Source: Prevotella sp. CAG:924 (lineage in GTDB: Bacteria > Bacteroidota > Bacteroidia > Bacteroidales > Bacteroidaceae). From it: 36,371 nucleotides of DNA. The position numbers and the translations under genes were made by a program. Positions 19,749 through 28,478 of the stretch are shown here, one piece after another. Numbering within the stretch: the stretch's first letter is position 1; each line of letters begins with the position of its first letter. The DNA lies in the NCBI GenBank assembly GCA_000431975.1, contig HF988434.1, forward strand, positions 1 through 36,371, in the 5' to 3' direction. The notes under the pieces were generated by a model. It was not told where the DNA came from. It saw only the letters and a program-made list of their open reading frames with translations, and ran no database searches.

Positions 19749-21574
19749 TTTCTTTTCTTCATTACATTTTCAATCTCAGTGATGGCGGTCATGGCGTAAT
19801 TGAACGTACGCTCCATGTTTCCGGCAGGATCACCGGGTGCATAGCGAGCCATCTCACATTCATCCAACGCAGAGATAAACTTAGCAATAGTCTCACTGTC
19901 GACATCGTGCGAAGCAAGATTCTCACTGATATTCTCACGCGACAATTTCTCTACGGGAATATTCAGCTTGTTGCTGACATAGCCCCAAAGAGCCCGCAAC
20001 ACTTCATCGTAGAAACGATCGCGCTGACCTTGGAACATCAGACGTGAGGCACGCTTGAGACAACGGCGGGCAATCTTGTTGGCTTTCTTTCCACGTACCT
20101 TCACCACATCGGCATTCTCAATAGCCCGACGGCGGAAGATGATCAACAACGCTACAAACGCAGCTACAAGCGCAGCAAGCCAGCACCAATAGCCCGTCGA
20201 TCCGTAAAAGAAATCATCAGCACTGATAAGTTCCGTATCACCTGTTTTGATCCGACGAATATCATTCTCCTTCTGCTCCTCATACGATGCACTCTGATTC
20301 TTACCGTCGCCCTTCGCCACATGCACGGTGAATGCTTGTGTATGCAGTGTCTTATAGGCATTGGCCTTTATATCGTAATAGGTGAAGCTGACGGCCGGAA
20401 TCGTAAAGTCGCCCTGATTGCGGGGAACGACAAGGAAGTCATAAACCATATTACCTTCCACGCCGTTGGCTGTCAGACGTGTCTTGTCTGTCACCTTCGG
20501 ATCATACTTATCGAAATCCTTCGGGAAGTTCACAGTCGGCTGCTTCAACAGTTTGAGGTTACCCACACCACCGATGACTACACGCAGGGTGATAGGATCT
20601 CCTGCTTTCACTTCCGTCTTGGAGATCTGAGCTGAAATATTGAACTTGCCCACACCACCTGAAAAGTCAGCGGGTTTCTTCGGCAACGGATCGACCTGTA
20701 TCGTCAAGCCCGGCGCCTGAATGTTCTTATGCACCTCTACATAGCCCGAGCCACCATTAAAGAAAGCCTCAAAAGGATCGACGGAACGGTTTTCCTCCAC
20801 GACAATACCCTTAAAGGTGATAGGTGGTATCTTCAACGATCCTGTCATCTGAGGATACATGACATACTGACTCCATGTGACGCAACGATAGGGTCTGCCG
20901 TTGACATTCTCCACATGGAAGCTCTTCTGCTGTGGCAACTTCACTTCCTGAGAATGGAATCCTGTCAGATCCGGCATTTTCCCCTCCAGCTGCGTCAGAT
21001 CAACAAGCGTATACACCTTATAAGTCAACAGGATAGGCTCCTGCTCATGCACACGCCGCTTGTTCGCGCTCACCTTGATAAAAAGATCCTTACCCGTGAT
21101 GGAACTTCCTGCCTGCCTCATCCGCGGACCGGGCGCCGGGTTATCCTCATGCATGCGAGGCTGGGAGTTAGTGTTATGGGCTGCTCCGGTGACCGTCACT
21201 CGTGCACCACCCGAGCGCATCATCTTACCATTCACCCGTGCATGGGCAGGCGGAATGTTGTAAGTACCAGCTTTCCCGGCATACAGCGTATAAGTGAATG
21301 TGATCGAATAAGAAGAAGAGGCATGACCATTACTGATCTGATAGCTAGATTGCTCCGACGTGTACGGACCTGCGATCACTTCTAGTCCTGCAGGGATGTT
21401 GCCCGCCCGGAAATCCTCCACGTCTTGTGTGTTGATGGTGTAAGCCAGCCGGAAATTCTCACCCGCACTGACATGCGAAGGCACAGACACTGCTATGCGC
21501 TGTGCCCATGCCACCGTCATACTGCCCAAAAGGCAGACCACCGACAGGAGGATATATCTGAAATAACGTCCCAT
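19745..21574 (-). CDS. batD: BatD: oxygen-tolerance membrane protein
   Basis: This 609-residue protein has a signal peptide (about 1-25), several beta-sandwich repeats in the periplasm (with YTLYAGKAGTYNIPPA and related segments), a single membrane helix near 457-480 (CWLAALVAAFVALLIIF) and a cytoplasmic helical tail of about 130 residues. This is the BatD family form. It lies between BatC (65 nt upstream) and BatE (4-nt overlap). The periplasmic part is thought to work with the VWA proteins BatA and BatB; the partner is inferred from conserved gene order. Confidence 0.92.
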   Translation of the reverse strand: MGRYFRYILLSVVCLLGSMTVAWAQRIAVSVPSHVSAGENFRLAYTINTQDVEDFRAGNIPAGLEVIAGPYTSEQSSYQISNGHASSSYSITFTYTLYAGKAGTYNIPPAHARVNGKMMRSGGARVTVTGAAHNTNSQPRMHEDNPAPGPRMRQAGSSITGKDLFIKVSANKRRVHEQEPILLTYKVYTLVDLTQLEGKMPDLTGFHSQEVKLPQQKSFHVENVNGRPYRCVTWSQYVMYPQMTGSLKIPPITFKGIVVEENRSVDPFEAFFNGGSGYVEVHKNIQAPGLTIQVDPLPKKPADFSGGVGKFNISAQISKTEVKAGDPITLRVVIGGVGNLKLLKQPTVNFPKDFDKYDPKVTDKTRLTANGVEGNMVYDFLVVPRNQGDFTIPAVSFTYYDIKANAYKTLHTQAFTVHVAKGDGKNQSASYEEQKENDIRRIKTGDTELISADDFFYGSTGYWCWLAALVAAFVALLIIFRRRAIENADVVKVRGKKANKIARRCLKRASRLMFQGQRDRFYDEVLRALWGYVSNKLNIPVEKLSRENISENLASHDVDSETIAKFISALDECEMARYAPGDPAGNMERTFNYAMTAITEIENVMKKRK

Positions 21575-21639
21575 ACTTTTAATATATTATTTACATGCCA
21601 TGACCGTACCAGACGATCACCAGCTAATGATCTTTTATT

Positions 21640-22332
21640 TTACCATTGTTTCTCCAGCTGACGCGAACGTCTCTGCTGCTCGGCCTTCTTCAACTTCTGC
21701 TGTGTAGCTTTCTCCTGCTGCATGGCCGCATTAAGCAATTGCTCCGCATTATCCTTGCTCATCTGTTTCGGTGACGGCTGATTCTGCTTGTCTTGCTGAT
21801 TCTGATTCTTATTTTGCTTTTTCTGTTTGTCCTTATTCTGCTTATCCTTGCCTTTGTCCTTATTCTTGTTGTTTTGGCCACCGCCACCATTCTTCTTCTG
21901 ATTTTTCAACAACCTTTGGCAAAGAGCAAGATTATAACGTGTCTGATCGTCCGTAGGATTGTTACGGAGTGCCTCCTTATATGCATTGATGGCCTGCGCA
22001 TACATCTGATGCTGCTGGCAAATCACACCTATATTATGATAGGCCTTTGCCTTGCGATACGGAGCCGTCTCTGCCTGACCGGCCTGCTCAAACTGCACGA
22101 TGGCTGCCGAATCCTTCTGTTGTGACATCAAGGCACATCCCAGGTTATACATCGCCTGCGTATTGCGTGGGTTGCGTCCCAAAGCCTTACGATATTCCAC
22201 CTCAGCCTTCGGATAATTCTGCTGACGATAGAGACGATTGCCCGATCGGATCAGCTGACGGTCGCTCTGTGCCTGAGCAGTGAGCGACAATGTCAACATC
22301 AACAAAGTCAATATATAAGGATAAATCTTCAT
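21640..22332 (-). CDS. batC: BatC: exported TPR protein with low-complexity tail
   Basis: This 230-residue protein has a signal peptide (about 1-22) and TPR repeats (about 25-150, with YNLGCALMSQQKDSAAI and AYHNIGVICQQHQMYAQAI). An unusual Lys/Asn/Gln-rich low-complexity stretch follows (about 150-200), then a charged helical end. It lies 2 nt after BatB, so it is strongly coupled. The TPR units probably bind another Bat protein in the periplasm. The length of the repeated KNQ stretch is likely to vary between strains because of its repetitive codons. Confidence 0.9.
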   Translation of the reverse strand: MKIYPYILTLLMLTLSLTAQAQSDRQLIRSGNRLYRQQNYPKAEVEYRKALGRNPRNTQAMYNLGCALMSQQKDSAAIVQFEQAGQAETAPYRKAKAYHNIGVICQQHQMYAQAINAYKEALRNNPTDDQTRYNLALCQRLLKNQKKNGGGGQNNKNKDKGKDKQNKDKQKKQNKNQNQQDKQNQPSPKQMSKDNAEQLLNAAMQQEKATQQKLKKAEQQRRSRQLEKQW

Positions 22333-22334
22333 TG

Positions 22335-23357
22335 TTATTTCTTTTTGAAGAGCTTAATGCCCTTAAAGGCAGGATTTTTTGCTTCCAACAACAGAGCCTC
22401 AACCACAAACAGGATAATAGCGATAATACCAAAGGCCTGGAACTGCTCGTCGTACTCAGAATAGATCACCGATGAGGTCTCGCCCTTCTGCAGCTTTGTC
22501 AGCTGATCGTTGAGCTCTTCCTCTGCATCTGAAGTATTGTCCACATGAATATAGGTACCGCTGCCGGCTTTAGCCACCTCCTGACACATTTGTTCATTAA
22601 GAGCCGACATAACCGTCTGCCCGGCATTATCCTTCAGATAACTTCCGTCCCCCATGGGAATAGGCGCGCCTTTGGGATCGCCCACGCCAAGGATAAACAC
22701 GTTGATGCCGGCCTTATGCGCAGCCTTGGCAGCCTCGAGGGCACTGCCTTCATGATCCTCGCCATCGGTGATGACGATAACAGCGCGTCCTACATGATCC
22801 TGCTGAGTGAATGAATGCTGTGCCAATGAGATAGCGCGCCCCAAATCGGTTCCCTGGGTCTGAATCAACGACGGATCGCAGTTCTGTAGGAACATCTTGG
22901 CACTGACATAATCACTCGTAATTGGCAACTGCACAAAGGCATCACCAGCAAAGACGATCAGACCGACCTTATCGTTCGTAAAGTGGTCGAAGAGGTTTTC
23001 CACCATCATCTTGCTCTTGCTCAGACGGGAAGGGACAACATCCTCCGCCAGCATCGAGCGTGAGATATCCAGACAGACTATGGCTTCTATGCCGTTGCGC
23101 TTCTCATGAGAAATCTTCGAGCCCATCTGAGGACGAGCCACCATCAGGATGAGCACAGCGAGGGCACAGAGCAGCAAGACAAACTTCACGGTAGGGCGCG
23201 TACGCGACACATCGGGCATCAGACTCCGCACCAACTGTGGGTCACCGAGCTTCTTCAGCTTTTTTGTATATTTCCGCCAGCTCAGCATTCTCACCACCAA
23301 CATCAGTGGGATGAGGAGCAACAGCCAGAGGTATATGGGATCTTCAAATCTTAGCAT
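22335..23357 (-). CDS. batB: BatB: VWA-domain membrane protein
   Basis: The protein has two N-terminal membrane helices (LWLLLLIPLMLVV and VKFVLLLCALAVLILM), a von Willebrand A domain with the MIDAS motif DISRS and the later ITDGEDHEG, and one C-terminal membrane helix (FGIIAIILFVVEALLL). I chose the ATG at 23357, giving MLRFEDPIYLW, which is the usual BatB beginning. The longer frame back to 23399 would need a GTG start. The VWA domain probably binds metal and a partner protein. It sits between BatA and BatC in the conserved order. Confidence 0.93.
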   Translation of the reverse strand: MLRFEDPIYLWLLLLIPLMLVVRMLSWRKYTKKLKKLGDPQLVRSLMPDVSRTRPTVKFVLLLCALAVLILMVARPQMGSKISHEKRNGIEAIVCLDISRSMLAEDVVPSRLSKSKMMVENLFDHFTNDKVGLIVFAGDAFVQLPITSDYVSAKMFLQNCDPSLIQTQGTDLGRAISLAQHSFTQQDHVGRAVIVITDGEDHEGSALEAAKAAHKAGINVFILGVGDPKGAPIPMGDGSYLKDNAGQTVMSALNEQMCQEVAKAGSGTYIHVDNTSDAEEELNDQLTKLQKGETSSVIYSEYDEQFQAFGIIAIILFVVEALLLEAKNPAFKGIKLFKKK

Positions 23358-23405
23358 CGTATTAATGTTTTGGAGAATAACCAAAAAGATTGCCGACACA
23401 CATCC

Positions 23406-24404
23406 TTACGGCAGACGACGAAGCACTGTATTGCGGAGGAGCAGCTCCAGCAAGAGGCAAAGAACCGCTGCAATGGCAAAGGGTTGAAAAGCCTCATATC
23501 GCTTAGAGTACTTGGTCACGCTCATCTTTGTCTTCTCCAGTTGGTCGATATCATGATAGATACGTTTCAGTTCCGCATTATTTGTGGCGCGGTAAAAGTT
23601 TCCCTTTGTCACGGCAGCAATATCCGACAGCGTTTTCGTATCCACGTCAGAAGGCAACATCACATATTGTGTCGTTCCGGCCACCTGCATGGGATAACGG
23701 GCATTTCCTTTCGTTCCTACGGCTATCGTATAGACCCGGATGCCGAGGGAGGCAGCTATCTGCGCGGCTGTCATCGGTGAGATGTCACCCATGTTGTTAC
23801 TACCGTCAGTAAGCAAGATCACGACTTTACTCTTAGCCTTCGAGTCCTTCAGACGGCTGATGGCATTGGCCAGTCCCATACCCAAGGCCGTACCATCGTC
23901 AATGAGTCCGCTGGCTGCAATATCTGTACGCACATTGTGCAGCAGATTGAGCAATGAGGTATGATCGGTCGTCATCGGGCACTGAGTGAAAGACTCACCG
24001 GCAAAGATCGTCAGACCGATATTGTCGTTAGGACGTCCTGATATGAACTCAGCGGCCACATCCTTGGCTGCCTCAAGACGGTTAGGCCGCAGGTCCTCAC
24101 CAAGCATGGAGGTAGACACATCCATGGCCATCATGATATCAATTCCCTCAACAGTCTTGTTGTTCCAGGCATTATGTGTCTGCGGCCTTGCCAGGACAAT
24201 GACGACAAGTGCGAAAGTGATGCAACGGAGAAACATCGGCAGATGGATCATCCGCATACGCCACGAGCGCGGCGCCCGCAAATAAGCATAGGTGTCGCTC
24301 ATGCGCATTGTTGGCTCACTCCGCTTACGATAGAGGAAATACCACAATACATAAGGGATGAGCAACAGCAGCAGTAGAAAATATTCTTTGTCGGCAAATT
24401 CCAT
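23406..24404 (-). CDS. batA: BatA: VWA-domain membrane protein
   Basis: This 332-residue protein has the same plan as BatB: N-terminal membrane helices (about 8-25 and 58-73), a VWA domain and a C-terminal membrane helix (about 307-325). The MIDAS site is complete, with D95-x-S97-x-S99 (DVSTS), a threonine near 145 and D200 in LLTDGSNN. The intact metal site suggests ligand binding. The pair BatA/BatB is the core of the aerotolerance operon. It starts about 30 nt after the preceding gene. Confidence 0.93.
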   Translation of the reverse strand: MEFADKEYFLLLLLLIPYVLWYFLYRKRSEPTMRMSDTYAYLRAPRSWRMRMIHLPMFLRCITFALVVIVLARPQTHNAWNNKTVEGIDIMMAMDVSTSMLGEDLRPNRLEAAKDVAAEFISGRPNDNIGLTIFAGESFTQCPMTTDHTSLLNLLHNVRTDIAASGLIDDGTALGMGLANAISRLKDSKAKSKVVILLTDGSNNMGDISPMTAAQIAASLGIRVYTIAVGTKGNARYPMQVAGTTQYVMLPSDVDTKTLSDIAAVTKGNFYRATNNAELKRIYHDIDQLEKTKMSVTKYSKRYEAFQPFAIAAVLCLLLELLLRNTVLRRLP

Positions 24405-24435
24405 TGTTTACTTACAACTTAAAGCCAAGAGCCTA

Positions 24436-25515
24436 TCAGCTCATGAGTTGGTACATACTATATATAATGTACGCGAGGAGCAACAGCGAGCCCACACCGA
24501 TCACCCAAAGGAGAGTCTTGATGGCAATACGGTTGGTACGTGTACGCTGATCGTCAGCCGATAACTGAGGAACGATCTTCTCTTCTGTCGGTTGCTGATC
24601 GGTCTTCGTCTCGTCAATAAAGTTAATGGCATTGACGAGGTTCAAGTCATTCTCGTTGAGTTGTACCTGATACTTGGCGAACTTCACGAGGTCGGCCGTA
24701 CGGAACAGTTCACGTAGCTCATCGAGCATCTTGCGGTCCGCATTCCGCTCTAAATGCTCTATGATCTCCGTGGAAGTCATCTCCATGGCATTGAATCCGA
24801 ACCGCTCTTCTATATAGCGGCGCAGCGTCTCGGTGAGCTGTGTATAATAATGTTTCTGATCCTCGCTCTGCGCCATACGCTCAGACTTGATCTTGTCGAT
24901 AGCCTTCAAGGCTCGCTGGTGGGGCGGTATATGACGCACGATATGAATCGTCGTGATGATCGGTTTGTTGTCACGCAGGCGGATAAAGAGGTAATAGCCC
25001 AATAGCAAGAGACCCACTACCAGTATGCTCAACCAGAAATAAGGTGACCACTCACTCCATTGAAAAGGATTGTCCTGCACGTCCTTCGGTGGGTACATCT
25101 GGTTGGGGTGTACGGTGTCGACATCCACAGTAATTACCTTCAAGGCTGCCGTACTGCCTTTATAGGGCTTACCATTCACATGGACGGTCATCGGAGGAAT
25201 GGCATAGAGATGCTCATCAAACGAGGTGATGGTATAGACCCTCGTCACCTTCATCAGATGATTGTCCTCCTTTGTCGTATCAGGCTGTGAGATGGCGTCC
25301 ACCTCGAGACCGGGAACGAGATACTGACGTTCCTTCACCGCCGGCCATTGCAGATGTGCGTTCTCTGGCAGCGTCACGGCCAGCGTCAGATGAGCCTGCT
25401 GGCCAATATAGATGCCTACGGAGTCAACGCTCTGTTCCACCGTCACCTGGGCCTTAACGCCCAATGAGCAACAAAGCAACAGCAAGGCAGTGATAATGGT
25501 ATAATATACTTTCAT
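24436..25515 (-). CDS. Bat-operon membrane protein of unnamed family
   Basis: This 359-residue protein has a signal peptide (about 1-22), a periplasmic beta-rich domain (about 23-155), a membrane helix (about 157-178, FWLSILVVGLLLLGYYLF), a cytoplasmic helical region of about 150 residues (with LTETLRRYIEERFGFNAMEMTS) and a second membrane helix near the C terminus (about 334-355). The layout resembles a short BatD: beta domain, helix, cytoplasmic helices. It sits between the DUF58 protein and BatA. The cytoplasmic part resembles the DUF4381-type proteins found at this place in other phyla, but I cannot confirm homology by eye. Role unknown. Confidence 0.8.
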   Translation of the reverse strand: MKVYYTIITALLLLCCSLGVKAQVTVEQSVDSVGIYIGQQAHLTLAVTLPENAHLQWPAVKERQYLVPGLEVDAISQPDTTKEDNHLMKVTRVYTITSFDEHLYAIPPMTVHVNGKPYKGSTAALKVITVDVDTVHPNQMYPPKDVQDNPFQWSEWSPYFWLSILVVGLLLLGYYLFIRLRDNKPIITTIHIVRHIPPHQRALKAIDKIKSERMAQSEDQKHYYTQLTETLRRYIEERFGFNAMEMTSTEIIEHLERNADRKMLDELRELFRTADLVKFAKYQVQLNENDLNLVNAINFIDETKTDQQPTEEKIVPQLSADDQRTRTNRIAIKTLLWVIGVGSLLLLAYIIYSMYQLMS

Positions 25516-25521
25516 TGATAT

Positions 25522-26391
25522 TTACGATCTCTGTTTGAAGAGCAACATAAGGCTCTTGATATAGTCCTGGTCCGTCGCTACGCTGATCCAGTCGACCTTC
25601 GAGCGTGCGAAAGTCTTACGGAGACGTTCCTCACGGTCCATCCAATATTTATTATGGGCCTGACGTACACGGCGGCTCGATGTATCGATGATCATCTCAT
25701 GACCTGTTTCAGCATCCGTCACTTTCACCATTCCCACATCGGGCAACTGGCGGTCGATGGGGTCATAGACCTGAATGGCCACCACGTCGTGCTTGCGGTT
25801 GGCAATCTGCAACTGGCGGGAGAAATCCTTACGGTCGTAGAAATCACTGATGAGGAACGACGTGCAACGCCGTTTCATCACACGCGTCAGCGTGGCAGTG
25901 GCCTCGGCCAGATCCGTGCGGCGGCTCTCGGGATGGAAGTCGAGCATCTCACGGATGATATAAAGGATATGTCGGCGTCCTTTCTTCGGCGGTATATATT
26001 TCTCTATATGGTCAGAGAAGAAGATCACTCCTATCTTATCATTGTTCTGGATAGCCGAGAAGGCAAGCGTAGCTGCGATTTCTGTGGCCATCTCACGCTT
26101 CATCTCGTGGCGCGTGCCAAAGTCGAGTGAGCCAGAGCAGTCGATCAGGAGCATCACCGTGAGCTCACGTTCCTCCTCGAACACCTTCACGAAAGGTCGG
26201 TGGAAACGGGCTGTGACGTTCCAGTCAATATCACGCACATCATCGCCGAACTGATACTCCCTTACCTCCGAGAACGCCATACCGCGTCCCTTGAAAGCCG
26301 AGTGATACTGTCCGGCGAAGATGTTCTGACTCAGACCACGCGTCTTTATCTCTATCTTCCTTACTTTTTTTAAAAGATCTGCTGTTTCCAT
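25522..26391 (-). CDS. DUF58 family protein (VWA-like fold)
   Basis: This 289-residue cytoplasmic protein shows the DUF58 signature around residues 40-75 (GDDVRDIDWNVTAR followed by FEEERELT) and a VWA-like DCSGS motif just after. DUF58 proteins are nearly always coded beside MoxR ATPases and are presumed to be their substrates or adaptors. It has no membrane segment, unlike some relatives. The gene starts 32 nt after the MoxR gene and ends 6 nt before the next one. Confidence 0.92.
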   Translation of the reverse strand: METADLLKKVRKIEIKTRGLSQNIFAGQYHSAFKGRGMAFSEVREYQFGDDVRDIDWNVTARFHRPFVKVFEEERELTVMLLIDCSGSLDFGTRHEMKREMATEIAATLAFSAIQNNDKIGVIFFSDHIEKYIPPKKGRRHILYIIREMLDFHPESRRTDLAEATATLTRVMKRRCTSFLISDFYDRKDFSRQLQIANRKHDVVAIQVYDPIDRQLPDVGMVKVTDAETGHEMIIDTSSRRVRQAHNKYWMDREERLRKTFARSKVDWISVATDQDYIKSLMLLFKQRS

Positions 26392-26423
26392 AATTCAGTG
26401 AGAGCTCTTACTCAAAGCTATTC

Positions 26424-27419
26424 TCAGGGCACCTCTACCTTGTTGATGATCTTGCTGACAATCTCCTCAGCGGTGACATTAGAAGCCTCAGCCTCATAAC
26501 TCAGACCGATACGATGACGCAGCACATCGTGAGCCACGGCACGTACATCCTCAGGCACCACATAGCCACGATGCTTGATGAAGGCATAGGCACGGGCAGC
26601 CTTGGCCAGATTGATCGATGCGCGGGGCGAGCCACCGAAGACGATCATATCCTTCAGTTCTTTCAGGCCGTAGCGATCGGGATAACGGGTAGCAAAGACA
26701 ATATCGGCAATATACTGCTCGATCTTCTCATCGATATACACCTGCTCTACCACCTTACGTGCCTTGAGGATCTCCTCGGCAGTTGTCACTGGTGTCACGA
26801 CAGGCATCTGACCAGCCAGATTCTCACGCATGATGAGCTTCTCATCCTCTATCGTAGGATAATCAATCACAACCTTCAGCATGAATCGGTCTACCTGTGC
26901 CTCTGGCAACGGATAAGTACCCTCCTGCTCGATTGGGTTCTGTGTAGCCATCACGAGGAAAGGAGTAGGCAGGGCGAACGTCTTCTCACCGATAGTCACC
27001 TGATGCTCCTGCATGGCCTCGAGCAATGCGCTCTGTACCTTTGCCGGAGCGCGGTTGATCTCATCTGCCAGGACGAAGTTGGCAAACACGGGACCGCGCT
27101 TCACCTGGAAGTTCTCTTCCTTCTGCGAATAGATCATTGTACCCACCACGTCGGCAGGGAGCAAGTCTGGGGTAAACTGAATACGGCTGTAATCTGCCTT
27201 GACCAACTGGGCCAGTGTCTTAATGGCTAATGTCTTGGCCAGACCCGGCACACCCTCCAGGAGGATATGTCCGTCGCTGAGCAGCGAGAGGAGCAAGGAG
27301 TCGATGAGGTGACGCTGACCCACGATCACACGGTTCATACCTGTCACCAAATTCGTTACGAAAGCACTCTGTTGCTCGATCAGAATGTTCAGCTCTCTTA
27401 TATCTACTGATTCTGCCAT
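26424..27419 (-). CDS. MoxR-family AAA+ ATPase
   Basis: This 331-residue ATPase is predicted to act as a chaperone that remodels VWA-domain proteins, here most likely the Bat and DUF58 proteins. Walker A is GVPGLAKT (56-63), Walker B is FVLADE (115-120), and the sensor region is ATQNPIEQEGTYPLPEAQ with the arginine finger segment DRF just after. It is the first gene of the Bat operon. A -7 promoter element lies about 120 nt upstream of the start codon. Confidence 0.95.
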   Translation of the reverse strand: MAESVDIRELNILIEQQSAFVTNLVTGMNRVIVGQRHLIDSLLLSLLSDGHILLEGVPGLAKTLAIKTLAQLVKADYSRIQFTPDLLPADVVGTMIYSQKEENFQVKRGPVFANFVLADEINRAPAKVQSALLEAMQEHQVTIGEKTFALPTPFLVMATQNPIEQEGTYPLPEAQVDRFMLKVVIDYPTIEDEKLIMRENLAGQMPVVTPVTTAEEILKARKVVEQVYIDEKIEQYIADIVFATRYPDRYGLKELKDMIVFGGSPRASINLAKAARAYAFIKHRGYVVPEDVRAVAHDVLRHRIGLSYEAEASNVTAEEIVSKIINKVEVP

Positions 27420-27537
27420 TGTCTGATTGATTTTTATTCTGATTTTTTCGTTTTACTCGTTCTACGACATGATCTCACCGACCTACGGAATAGCCCGAAA
27501 GCCAAGAAGACCATGTTTCATAGCTTTTTCAGTGCGC

Positions 27538-27545
27538 AAAAGTAC
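27538..27545 (-). promoter_or_regulatory. -7 promoter element of the MoxR/Bat operon
   Basis: TACTTTTG on the minus strand (27545-27538) matches TAnnTTTG exactly. I find no TTTG at the expected distance upstream. The leader would be about 110 nt. Confidence 0.45.
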
Positions 27546-28220
27546 AACTTTTATTCTGCCTCAGTCCCCGAACCCCGCCTAAATATTATTAAAAAGGTCA
27601 CAGAAACCCTTTATTTTAAGAATATTTATAAGGACTTCTACCTGCCATAAAAACACGCAAAAAGAAAATCGAATAGGTCATAGGCAACCGAGATTAGGGG
27701 TTATAATCTGTTACACATCCCCAAAGTAACCTATTTCGCATAAACGGGGACTCATCCAAAAAGCTGTCGATTTTCCTCCTGACAATCTGATGACAAACTT
27801 CTGATCCGCTCAATCTGTAACCTTTCAGACACAATTTTCCTCTTCACGCACAAGTTTACCTTCCCATCGTCCGTCACTTTGTTTTCATTCATTCGAAGCC
27901 ATACTCCTGCACACATTAACTCTATGACGCCTACATTCCAATAGACTGCTATTTCCCCTTCACATTCCGATTTCTCTTAAAATCATATACTGCCAACAGA
28001 GCCTCTGGCTCTTAAACCGACACTGTTTACAGTGTACAGCAAGTAATTATACTTTACACGCATTCTAATCTCAACCCATACTGTTCCCTTTCGGGGGAAA
28101 CACATGTCAATTATTCCGTTTTATCCTTTATCTCAATTCATTTGCCAATATAGATTCCTATTTTTAACTGGTAATCATATTTTGTTCCTATCATGATCCA
28201 ATGGTACCAAAAAAAATCAC
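27546..28220. other. Divergent intergenic region with small inverted repeats
   Basis: No gene is seen. The region between the minus-strand Bat operon and the plus-strand GH2 gene holds an imperfect stem closed by AATAGGT (27672-27678) and ACCTATT (27729-27735) with inner repeats AGATTA/TAATCT and GTTAC/GTAAC. It also holds the hairpin AGAGCC/GGCTCT (27998-28012) and the inverted repeat ACACTGT/ACAGTGT (28020-28035). These could be operators or an RNA element. Confidence 0.4.
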
Positions 28221-28228
28221 TAAATTTG
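28221..28228 (+). promoter_or_regulatory. -7 promoter element upstream of the second GH2 gene
   Basis: TAAATTTG matches TAnnTTTG exactly. No TTTG stands at the usual distance upstream (the nearest is at 28181). Transcription would start near 28234, before both the gene remnant and the GH2 start codon. Confidence 0.5.
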
Positions 28229-28261
28229 CAAACAATTAAAAACCATCTATCAATAGACAAT

Positions 28262-28469
28262 ATGACAAACCGGAGACTAACTTTTATGACGCTCCTTTCT
28301 TGGCCGGCATTATTGTTACGGTCACGGTATGGCTGCCGTCAACGCTTTGGACATAGCCCTGTCCTATGATCCCACACGACTGCAATCCTTCAGCGTCAAG
28401 CAGCTTAGACTGCGCGACGGCATGATCGTCGATAAGGCACTCCACACGCTGGAAATACAAATCAAATAA
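28262..28469 (+). pseudogene. Collapsed gene remnant or leader ORF
   Basis: An ATG at 28262 opens 35 codons beginning MTNRRLTFMTLLSW, which resembles a signal peptide. The frame then ends in TGA. A second frame (28290-28469, 59 codons plus stop) has coding-like composition, runs GMAAVNALDIALSYDP ... LHTLEIQIK and stops 9 nt before the GH2 start codon. The two pieces look like the start and the end of one exported protein joined out of frame by an internal deletion. I do not recognise the family. A short regulatory leader peptide is the alternative. Confidence 0.4.
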
Positions 28470-28478
28470 TCTCACATT

